From positions 14,529,547 to 14,593,546 of the forward strand of contig NW_024037058.1 of assembly GCF_015706575.1 (NCBI RefSeq): 64,000 bases of DNA, in the 5' to 3' direction. Below the pieces are notes generated by a model, which had not been told where the DNA came from, searched no databases, and worked only from the letters and a program-made list of their open reading frames with translations. A program made the position numbers and the translations under genes. Shown one piece after another: positions 12,901 through 25,300 of this stretch. The stretch comes from Patiria miniata (Eukaryota; Echinodermata; Asteroidea; Valvatida; Asterinidae). How positions within the stretch are numbered: the stretch's first letter is position 1; each line of letters begins with the position of its first letter.

Positions 12901-15900
12901 CCAAATCTACGGATGTGAAAAATGGGTCATATCAAGTCAGTTAACGTCGGATGACGTGTAAACATGCAAAGGTTTTGCAGTATGCGGAACGGATGATGGG
13001 TAAACACACAACGAGCAATGCCGGAAATATCGAGGTGTGCTACTCGCAGATGACGGCCTGAAAAACAATCCCGCGTCTGGGTCCGGTGGATGTCAAAATA
13101 ATCCCGGCACGAACTGGTTAAAAAACAAAAAGAGGAAATCCCTTTTCATGATGCATAGAGAATTGCTAACGTGATTTATTTTGTTGATATCATTGTTTTA
13201 GCTCAATAGAATGAGAACTTTTCATTTAATGAATAGACTGAGAACTTTTCATTTGGTGAAAAATATTCTGTCAAATGAACACTGATTGCTGTCAAAGCAA
13301 ATTGTAACAAATTCATATTTGAAATGGAATACCTTAACAAGGAAAAAAACGTCAATGACAAGTTGGCAGTCATTTAAAACAAACAAGAAGAAAAAACAAC
13401 TAAAAGCATGTCCAATTATTTTCATCGAAAAGAAATTTGACAAAAATATGTGCTCATTTTGCCCATACGTGTTGACAAAAAGACAGAGTCATGCCTGTGT
13501 TTTACACTTTTCATAGTGGGTAATCATAGTTAGGCTCATCAAAGACACCTAGATGGTTTGTTTGGTTGGCTAATACCCCCCCTTTTCTGTCCGACCAATC
13601 TTCTTTCCTGAGAATAACGCCATAAAATGTTGCCAATCTCGACTCATTGTTTAAGGCCTTAAGTCTCCGTATGTATTGATTTTGTAACAACACTGACGAC
13701 AACCCCCCCCCCCCCCCTTTTAAAAAAAATCCTTCAACGGCAAACATTTACCAGGTTTTTCAATTATCACAAATTAACAATTGTGAAGATTATCTTTGGT
13801 CTTGGATATTCTCAACCGTTTCCGCTTTTTCTATCTCACAGGTCAAGATGCACATCAACGACATGGACATTGAGTTTCCCAACCAGCTCTTCATCAACAA
13901 CGACTTTGTGGACGCCGAGGACGGTAAGACCTTTGATACCATCAATCCCACCGACGAGAGCGTCATCTGTAAGGTTGCCAAGGGAACCGCGGCTGATGTA
14001 GACACCGCTGTCGCTGCGGCAAAGGTACGTAATATTCAGAGCAGTATGTAACACCCTTTGCATATGGAAATGGCACTGTAAATTCTGTTTCTACTTCTGA
14101 TTTACAGGTTGTCCCACAAAAAAAAATAATAAAGGTATATTGCATGTGAGTTTTGGAAATTGTCAATTTACCTCTTAATGTCAGATAACCAATTTACAAT
14201 ACAAACTTTGTTTCATTTAAATAGATGCGTTGGAACAAGCGCTATGTGCTTCTTCGAACTGAATGTCTGAAAATCGTCTTGGGCCACTTTCCTTGAATGT
14301 TAGAAGCGCAGTTGGAGAAACACGCAAAGGATTTATTTCCTTTGTTCAAGAGTAACGTGTGACTCATTCTACCGGCTTCGATCTGTAAACTTGATAAATT
14401 AAAAAAAAGTGGCCCAAGTGATTTTTCAAGTCCCATATTGTGATTGCTGTGTCTTTTGAACAAAACATCCTAATGAAACCGACTAGAGAGGGATTTGGAA
14501 GACCAATTATTCTACTCAGCAATATATAAGACACGATTTTGAAGTCTATCTCCACTTTTTTAAAAACATGCCCAAGTCGATTGTTGGGTTTTTTTTGTGG
14601 GACAACCTGTATTTGTAAATGTTTATTTTGTATCAAGCCTTAAGTGTATAAGCACTCTTCCTTTTGTAGTTCTTCCTTTTATCTGCAACTCTGTGCTGTA
14701 TTAGCACTTGTATTACATTGTATTTACTCCTCGTTGAATGTATAAAACCATTTGAGTGCTGGGGCAGATGTGGGTGGTACAAGGAGTAACATGCAGGGGT
14801 ACTTTGGGCCAATACAGGGATTAAATGGTTAATGCTCCTTGGCCGTTTGTATTGTATAAAGATTTCTTTAGAACCAAAATGACAGGCCTACATAGCTTTG
14901 ACAGTAAACCCTGCAAACACTCTAATGATTTTTTTTTCAATCTGATTACAGGAGGCCTTTGAGGAGGGAGAGTGGGGGAAGATGAACGCAAGAGACAGGG
15001 GCACTCTCATGTTCAAGTAAGTACTCGCAAGTGTCAGGAGACGAGAAGCTAAGATTGTTTGAAAAAACTTAAGAAATAAATCAAAGTCTTTTGATCTGTA
15101 AGGGTGACATCATTTGTGGCACTTCTGTAAAAGTACTTTAATTGTGGCATCGGTACTTTTATCAGTAAAAAAAGTACTATAATTGCGGCTTTGGTACTTT
15201 TATCAATAAAAGTACTATAATTGTGGCTTTGGCATTTTCATCAGTAAAGGTACTATAATTGTGACTTCAGTCATTTTATTTGTAAAAGCACTGTTATTGT
15301 GGCTTTGGCACTTTTATTAGTAAAAGTACTGTAATTGTTGCTTCAGTACTATTATTGGTAAAAAATACTGTAATTGTGGCCTTGGCACTTATCAGTAAAA
15401 AGTACTATAATTGTGGCTTCAGTACTTATATTGGTAAAAGTACTGTAATTGTGGCTTTGGTACTTTTATCAGTATAGAAAGTACTATAATTGTGGCTTTG
15501 GTACTTTTATCAATAAAAGTACTATAATTGTGGCTTTGGCACTTTTATCAGTAAAAGTACTATAATTGTGTCTTCAGTACTTATATTGGTAAAAGTACTG
15601 TAATTGTGGCTTTGGTACTTTTATCAGTGTAAGTACAATAATTGCGGCCTTGGTACTTAGTGTGTAAAGGTAAATTATTTGTTGGATTTGTACAATGAAC
15701 CATGGAGGTGCTTTAGTTGTAGAATTAGCACCTTCATCCAGAGAGGTACTATAATTGTGGCATTGGCACTCCAATACATTAAGGCATTTATGTGGGTCAT
15801 TGGTACTTCTTGTTGGCACTCTGATCCGTAAAGGTACCATAATTATGGCATTGGCACCTGTATTATTGTCCAGGCTTGCTGATCTGATGGAGGAGCACAA

Positions 15901-18900
15901 GGAGGAACTGGCAACACTAGAAACCATCGATTCCGGAGCCGTCTACACCTTGGCCATCAAGACCCACATCGGCATGTCCATCGATACCTTCCGCTACTTT
16001 GCCGGCTGGTGCGACAAAATCCAGGTAAAGGAAGAAAAAAAAACGTATTTCATGAGCAAAAGACCAAGGGATTCGTGATGCAGGAAACATTTTTGTTAGA
16101 AAACCACAATGACTGGAAATTCTTTTGACTGTAGAAATAGTTACGAATCTTTTTAATTATTTGATTATTTTTTTGTCAGGGTCTGACGATTCCCATCAAC
16201 AACGCCCGACCAAACAAGAACCTGACCTACACAAAGAGAGAACCTGTTGGGTAAGTGCCATCAAAAAGGATATTGAAAAAGCTGTATCCTCTCTGAGTAA
16301 TCCCTATTTCCTGGGTTTACAACATCGCTAGCATTGTGACTTTGGGCGTGGTCCCTTGCTACATGGAACATAGGGGCTTATGGCATCTGACTAAAGCCCC
16401 TTGACCAAAGATATTGACTAAATGGGGAGCCAACATACCGGTAGGGCTGGATAGCTCAGTTGGAACAGCAATCCGAAGGTCGCAGGTTCAAACCCCGCTC
16501 TTGTCGATTTCTTTGTTAAACCTTATAATAAAAAGGATATAACTCAGTACTCGTACTGCTACTCCCACTCATTACTCAGACTTGGAATTCATATTGGTAC
16601 AAGATTCATATTAATGTTTTTCTTTTTCTTTTTCTTTTTTGTCGCTCTGAGTACCTGAGAAATCCTGAAAGTTAAAACCACAAAAGATTGGTTGACAGAA
16701 GTGCATGAGACCTATCATCCTGGCTCTCGTGGAATGGGTTCAAATCTGTGGATATAATGTGAAATGGAGCTGAAAAAAAAGACATTAAAATTTAGAAAAC
16801 TCCAGCCTGACTGGGTTGCAGCATGTTTTCCACAATGATGTGATAGGCTTCTGATAGAAGGCGCTGATAAGTGCTGAGTGGTCAAAGTCTGGAGGGCCTG
16901 TTGTCGTGCATATTTAATTGCAGAATCTGCACAGATTGTACAGACATATGAGACTGAAGTGGGCCCTTTAACCATGCTGTATAAAAACACTTGCATTTTT
17001 CAGGATTCTTTTCATACGTAAATCACATTCCTAAAATTTAGCCCAATAGTCCCTGTACTGTCACAAACCAAATCTCATGTTACTCCTGTACCCCAGCAAT
17101 AATAACAGGTACTTGTATAGCACTCCTTATTTTTTTAAATATTAGATCAAAGCGCTTTACATTATTATTACCCCTGATCATTGGACCAATGAAAAATCCA
17201 AATACAATCGCATCTCCCTGGGGATATACAGCTCGATGCTGACATTTCGGAGCAAGGCTGCTAAAATCGAACACAATAACCATCTCTGCCCTCACAGGTA
17301 CCCAATTTACTCCTGGGTGGAGAGAAGCAATGAGTGGCAAGATGCCTTGCCCAAGGGCACGTGCACCATGCATAAACCCAGGCTGGACTCGAACCCACAA
17401 CCTGCAGAATTACCCACTGACCACAAGTCCAATGCCCCAGACCATGAGGCCACTTCACTCCACTTTCCCTTACAACAAACCTACACATGTACATGTATAG
17501 GTTTATTGATTCTTCATGGAATGAATGCAGTGTAAAACAGTGTGTAGTATAGGTGCTAATGGATTTAACGGTCCTCAATTTTTTTTTCTCCGGACAGTGT
17601 GTGCGGTATTGTGGTTCCATGGAACTACCCTCTCATGATGCTTGCCTGGAAGATGGCCTCATGCCTGGCCGCCGGCAACACCGTGGTCCTCAAGCCTGCC
17701 CAGGTCACCCCACTGACGGCCCTCAAGTTTGCCGAGCTGGTGGTCAGGGCTGGCTTCCCACCTGGTGTCATTAACATCCTTCCAGGATCAGGTGAGAATG
17801 TTACCCTTACAGGTGTTGTAGAGGGGGAGATGTGGTTGTAGGGGGGATGTGTGTTGGGTGGTGTCAACCCGAATTACTTGCTGTCGGCAAAATCGTTAGA
17901 TGGTGCAAATAGTCAGAAAATGGGTGCAGACACCATAAACAAAATGTAAGTGTTTTTTTTTTTCATGAATTAAAACTCACAATCTGAAACTTACAAACTT
18001 GAAGAGCATGGAAATCATCAGTAAGTTTTGAATTTTTTCCATTAGGCCGAAAAAAAGTCCCTTTTTTCCCCCTAATTTTTATCTTCAAATGTTGGCTGAT
18101 TTTGCAGATGACGCTTCAATCGCCTTAAAACTCTCAAAAATATCCTTCAGGGTGGAGCTTGAGGTGACCTCCGTAAGGCCATAAGGCTTGATAATTGTGC
18201 AGCCACTTGCTTTCTTGACCGACACAAACATTCTTCGTGAAGTTTGGATAGTCAAGAGAAAAATGGGAGAAAACAGTAACGTCAGACCATTCAGCGACAT
18301 CGACATCGTCCGTGTGCTGCCAGGCTGGTCATTAGTCTGCTCCCTTTCACATTGCGCTAATTAAAAAGTGTTGACAGGTTCCAGATACACGACCATCGCT
18401 CCCTCAGTCTGGCTTCCAGATGCACAATTACAAAATTACAAAACCCTCTGCAAATGGTGCCCGAATAATTTAGTGGACAAACAAACAAATTTACGATGCC
18501 AGTTGAAGGCATAAACTCCTAAACTTGTGGATGTTCACCTTTCCAGGTTCTGTGGTGGGTCAAAGGATGGCCGACCACCCTGATATCCGCAAGCTGGGCT
18601 TCACTGGTTCCACACCCATCGGAAAGACCATCATGAAAAGGTAAGGGTGCCTCATCATGTCGGATTTTCATTTTTACTTGGAGAAGCAAAGCGATTGTGC
18701 TTCACTCATATGTGAGTCTCTCCCATCCAACTGCCAGATTTCTTTCCTGTTACTTGTAATACCTGCCTGCTCCCCCATTTATGCAAGTGGTTCTTCTTTT
18801 TAGCCCAAACTTGTCCCAAATTGATGCTTTTTCAGTAGTGGTGGGATTTAAATCTGGATTTTTTTTTATCATTTGGTTTGAATTTCACTATTTGGTTTCG

Positions 18901-21900
18901 ATTTTAGAAACTGTATTTTTTGTGACACAAGCTTAGGAAAACAACTGGAATAATAATAATAATAATAATAACGGAGTCTTGTATAGCACACATATCCACC
19001 AACAATTAGGTACTCAAGGCGCTGGAAATTATGTCTATTATAAAAAAAAGGTCAATAAAGTATATGAGAAATATGAGACCCATTATGTAGCACCTAACAA
19101 GGGTTGACAAGGTGCTGCGGCGCATATTGCAGCCACTGCCAGAAACACCGGTGCAAACCCCTTCTCTTAGCGATAAGTGTTACTGGGTTCTTTAACGTGC
19201 ATTACACAACACACGGGACCTACGGCTTTATGTCCCATCCGAAGGACGAAGCAATAATGGTAAAGTGCCTTGCTCAAGAGCACAATCACCATGTTCCCGG
19301 GGTCAGGATTCTAACTCATGTACCACAAATCGAACACCGTAACCATTGGACCACAGCACCCCATCGGCACATCCCCCAGTTTGCTGTATGGTCTCTGATT
19401 GTAACTGAATTCACTCGCTTCCCATCACTTTTTTTCGAACATAACAGCTCTGGAGTGTTTTGTGAATTCCCAGTGGTCATTGAATCCTGCAAACTATACC
19501 CAGTCAGTGGGAGGGCATTGCATGCGGCACCTCGCTCGTCACTTTTTGTAGTGCATTGACTGTGAGCTGGATGGGAACTTCCGGCCGGTGAAATCCGATA
19601 ACCGTTATTGGGTTTGAAAAAAATTAGGATAACTGGATTTTAAAAGTCTCTACGGTTGGTTAACTTTTTATCCCCCTGGCTTTCAAGGGGGGGGGGGGTG
19701 GTATTGCGATCGCGTATTACTTCTGTATGTGTCCTTGTGGGAGTTTGTTTCTGCATTCAGTGGGGGACGTTGAACAAGAGAGGACAATAGGGTCCCCAAT
19801 TCCCGAAGGGTCCTCAATTTGGTGATGTGTACAAAACATATGGGAGGTCTTCCTAAAAAGTTATAGTACAAACAAAAGACTGGGTCCCCGATTGCAGGCA
19901 AATACACACTTGAGTGGGTGTGCGTGCTCCATTTCACTGTACAGTTCAGCATCAATCTCAACCAAAGTTGAAAGGTGGTCTGTGGAGAGAAGGCCAACGT
20001 CAAAAAAATATCATTTCCAGTTTGGATGTTTACAAAGTCTCTGCGGAGCTCATCTCAGTATTGCTAATGACTCTAACATATGTTAGTCCAGTGTCTCACC
20101 CTAACTCTCCATTGAACCGAGAACTGGTACCTGCCGGGTACAAAATCAAGGCTGTCACTGAAAATTGTCCTTACTGTCTGTACATGTTCACGTATACAAA
20201 CTGGCAGGATGCCACGGGCATCGCGCAAGTTTTACTTGCAGTATTTTTAGTCGCAGCAAAATTCTCTGCGCATCCTGTATACATGTTGGCATCACACCTT
20301 TGTAAATGTGTTTTTATTTCTCATTGTTAGTTGTGCTGTGAGCAACCTCAAGAAATGCTCCCTGGAGCTGGGAGGCAAGTCTCCGCTGGTCATCTTTGCC
20401 GACTGCAACATGGACACAGCTGTCAAGCAGGTGAGCCTCAATATAATCAATAGTATGTGGCAACTAGTCGTCCTTGTAAGCCAGAGGCGTATCAAAGGGA
20501 TACGGCAGCAGCAACCACTGGCAAAGTATGGCTTTTTGGTTGTTGTTGTTGTTGTTGTTAATTTAATATGCTTAGACTCGTAACATCTTTGAGACTTGAA
20601 TACGCATTCGTAATGGCAGTCGTGTCTTTCAGATCTCTCTGTCTCTCTTCGTCAACGTTGAGGGGGTACTTGTTGCGCATCGGGTCGGGTTGTCCAGGCC
20701 ACACCGACCCGAAACATTATAGATATAAACCGAATCCGAACCGAAACTGATCTGAACTCCCAAAGACGAACCTGATCCAACCCGACAAAAGTTCAAGGAA
20801 AACTGAACCGACCCGAAACCTAACTGACCCAAAAACCAAATATCTGGCTTTTTGTGCCTGAACCTACCCGCATGAAAATCTTCGTCTCTCAGTAACATAA
20901 TCATGTGGTACTCACAACGTGACCTAATGGTAGGCCTGCATGTTAAAGGACCGTGCGTGATAGACCGCAAACCGCATTTGGTCGTACTGAACACAGTGAC
21001 TCTGCAATAAATATTGCACCGTGTGAATTTCCCTCAGTCGGGTCAAAAACCGACTTGACCCGACCCGACTGAAATGATGGACAAACTGACCCAACTCAAC
21101 CCGATTTCAGTTTCAGTTGGAGTTTTGGTTTCAGGTCGGTTTCACACAACATTACTTGCGGGTTGACATATTGCAAGGTTTGAAATAGATTATGAATCCA
21201 GCATTTGGCTTTGTCGCTCGACCAACAGTGTTTCTATATTTAATGATCTGCATCCTCAGGCTCTAGGAGCTGTGTTCTTCAACAAAGGAGAGAACTGCAT
21301 CGCCGCTGGCCGTCTGTACGTAGAGGACAAGATCCACGATGAGTTCATTGATAGAGTGGTAAGTCTCCACAGATGGGAATTTAGTCAACGAATTCAAAAC
21401 CACTACGAGAAAAAGAATAAGCAGAGAAATACTTGCTGATCAAAAAAACAGATTACCAGCCAACATTTCATATGGCAACGCATATTACTTGTGACTGGTG
21501 TTCGCTAGCTCATTACTAAATATGATCTGAATGTGCATGAGCCATTAATGGGCCTTATTCACGAGTCAGCCATATTGAAATGAAAGATAGGTAAAATCTA
21601 GGTAAAATCTTAAATTTAAGAACTTGCGAAAAGAAATGAAAGCAAGTTCATTTATAATAAATTCCAGTCTGCTTCAATGAATAATTAAACAATTTTGTAA
21701 TTGAACATTCCCCAATGTTTAAAGCCATATTTAAAAAATAAATGACAGTAAAAGAAGGCTGCATTGAGCCTGCATAAATAGTCTGGCGCCATCCCATTCA
21801 AGAGTTAACAATTAATGAATTACATTAAGGGAACTCGACAAAAATGGCCGACTCATGAATAAGGCCCATATCTATCTATCCGTAATAAAGTTGTCTTTGT

Positions 21901-22290
21901 CATCATGGGCCTTATTCAAGAGGAAGACATTTTGATAGTGTTCCCTGAATTCTATTCACAAACGTATATGCGATTTTGTCGCGCAATAATGTCACACACA
22001 CAAATCAATGAGCGCCTTTACATTTACGCAACTTATCGTGTGATTTTTCAAATCAAAGTTGTTCACACATCCGCGAGCGACATTGCCACGTGACACAGAC
22101 GTTACGACATAACCCTGTATGTGTAAATAGGCCTTGTAAACTGTTGAATGGGATGATGTCAGACCAGTGGCGTAGCCACGGGGGCGTGGGGGGGCGACAG
22201 CCCCCCCATGAAACCTTGTCGCCCCCCCCCCAGTCTCCCCCCCACTGAGATTTCGAGTTTCTAAAAAAGTTATCATTGATCTACATGACG

Positions 22291-22329
<39 letters not shown>

Positions 22330-25300
22330 ACTGAAAAATTCCTTGTGTCAGGCTATTGATTCATTCCAAACCTCACTTTCAATAATTTTTTTAGATGTGG
22401 CTTAAAATCATAGGGTAAGATCAATCACAAAATTTCAATTGTTCATCAGTTAGCACACTGGTATTAATATAAATTACTTCATTTCATTACTTTCATTTCT
22501 AATCGCAAGTAAAAAAAATGAAGATTTTACCTCGCTTTCAATTCAATATGGCCAACTCGTGAATAAGGCCCATTGAGGAAGTATTTGTGGCCAGAGTTCT
22601 TAAATCAATTTGAAGTGCAAAGCCAGAGTTAAGAATCTAAAAGAAACAACAACAAAAAGCAGGAAAGAAAGTTTGTGCTTCAGCAGATTTATGTGCTGCT
22701 TAGCAAAAATCAGCTGGGAGCCAGTGAAGCAATAGGAATACTGTGATATTTTGGTCGGTCCCCTTTTTCTGAAGCAAATATTATCTGAGCTTTAACAATG
22801 TGCTTATACAGCTCTGTATAACTGGCCCCAGATAGTAAGTATCAAAGCTTACAATTCTTAAAGAAGTCGGGTGCCCGGCAGAAGGGCATATGAGTGTTCT
22901 GATACAAAAATCACTTTCAAGAAAATTGCATTGAAAGGTTCCATTGTTCCCTCGCGTGCATTATGTATCCAATGTTCCCCCACACGCAATATAAATCGTA
23001 CGAACTTGAAATTTGTCACACGTATGAATCACAAGTTTTGGAACAACTGGTAGAAATTTCTGACAAAAATGTTTAAATTTCATTAAAATAGAGGCAGTTT
23101 GCTGCATATGCCCTTTTACTGGGAACATTTTGGTCATTACGCGCTATTACATAAGGGCATATGCACATATGCCCTTCTGCTGGGCACACGACGAAGTATT
23201 GTCCACAAAATGATTCGTTTCGGGGGTGTCGTTTTATCAGATTACAGACATCAAGAAGATGAAGATCGGCGACCCCTTAGACCGGTCCACAGCCCACGGC
23301 CCACAGAACCACCGGTCTCATCTGGAGAAGCTGCTTGAATACTGTGAGATTGGTCAGAGGGACGGAGCAACGCTGGTCTACGGAGGCAAACAGGTGGACA
23401 GACCTGGTAAGAACCAATAGGGCTCTGCCGAATATTTGAGTATTCGATCATCAACAACGGATTATCCGAGTAGCAATTTTTCAATGCATGTATCCTTGGA
23501 GATATTTAAAAACATCCACATTGTTATTTGCATCAAATAAGTTTATAGGGTTATATTGTTTGTCAAATACCACACTTTTGTCAAAAGCGGCGATTTGTGA
23601 GGTTCCATGAAGAATGTTGACTAATTTTTTTTTTTTTCACATCAGTCAAATATCAGCCATTCTCAGAGATGCCACTTTTCCGGTTTTAACCAGAATTCCG
23701 GTGTGTTTGTTTTAATTCTCACAAAATTCTGGGTTTTTTCTGGCCGTCAAAAAAAACTGTAAAAAGAGAAAAAAAACTGTGGAAATGCATTGATTTTTAC
23801 CTTGTTAGTGCTCTCGAGTTTACATGTTGTAAGGATTGCACACGCACGGCACAACTTTGTTCGTTGAAGTTCTCTTAAAAACAAGTCTTTGTTGTTGCCG
23901 AGCCTGCATGCGATACAGGCGGCCAACAGTACTTGCACGCAGTATACAACGGCGCTTCGCGTGCTGCACTGGGGGCGTATTGTGTGCTAGCTATGCAGCT
24001 ATCCAAAAAGTAACTGACTTAATTTTTGTTGAAAAGCATACTTGGTTTAAAGACAGTAATGGGACTAAACTCCCTGAATGAAGGCCTTTCCAACGATGCG
24101 TCTAAATTTCCGTCAGTAGTTCGTTGTTTTATTCAGTGAAGCGTTGACACAACACACGCGCGCGTACGGTTGCTACAATTCGTTGGTTGAGTGTGTGACA
24201 TCTCGTAGCTGCAATCGGCTCAGTGAGAACGTGTCTCGGACGCTGAATTCAGGCTCAATTCAAAACATGACTCGGCAATTTTTGATGTGAAATGGAGATC
24301 CTAGAATACTGGTTTCTCGGAATATACAGCTGAAGCTGAGCTGAAATTTCGTCGGGTTAGTTCAGCACCCTTCTTTAGATTTTGAGCTCTTTTGTTGCTT
24401 CAAACGAACATAATGCATAAATCACAAATGATGGGCTGTACCTCTAATGCGATAGGCAATTTGTTTTGGAAAACACTGTAAATGATATTTTCAAATGTGG
24501 AGTCTTTTTGTATGTTTTTCAGGTCTGTTCATGGAACCCACTGTCTTCACCAACGTGAAGGATGACAACATGATTGCAAAGGAGGAGTCATTTGGCCCTG
24601 TCATGGTGGTCAGCAAATTCAACGCAAGGTCAGAAAACAAAAGTCTCTTTATCCTGCTTCTTTAACCCTTTAACCGTCGTGTTTTTTTTTGGGGGGGGGG
24701 GGTTTGGCCGCTTGTACACATTTCACTACTTGTAATGTTTGTCAGCTTATTACAGCTTACTCTTTCGAGATAACCTAATACAAGAATACATTTTTGTGAA
24801 GCTCTTTTTCTACTCTTTTGTTTGGTGCTAAAATTAGCAAAATAAGAGGGGTTGATAAAATCATTACCTTCCATTATACTAAGAGATGTTCCTTTCTGAC
24901 CAATGGCTAGCCATCACTACCTTCCTTTCCTTTTGATAAACCCGGTCGGCTTTTTCTCCGCCCGCAGTGACATTGACGGCATGTTGAGGAGCGCCAACGC
25001 TACCGAGTACGGTCTGGCCTCCGGTGTCTTCACCAACGACATCAGCAAGGCCCTGTACTGCAGCGACAAGCTCAACGCAGGCACTGTCTTTATCAACACC
25101 TACAACAAGACCGACGTGGCTGCTCCCTTCGGCGGATTCAAGCAGTCTGGCTTTGGCAAGGACTTAGGTAATATTTGTATCCAATTATCCAATACAAGAA
25201 TCATTCAAATCATGGACAGAACTTTAAAACGGTGGTTGTGTTTAAAATTCTGTAACTTGTAAAAAAAACATGAATGAATTGAACGATTCTTGTACTAAAA

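Noticed and set aside
15112-15870. Regular repeat array considered as a CRISPR
   Set aside because: The units are contiguous without unique spacers and lie in a eukaryotic intron; it is a minisatellite.
16445-16503. Functional tRNA gene
   Set aside because: The anticodon arm is missing and the length is about 60 nt, so it is a relic or SINE head.
18085-18306. Minus-strand 73-aa frame in ALDH1L intron 15
   Set aside because: It has a hydrophobic stretch but no recognisable domain, and it lies inside an intron without repeat or splice support.
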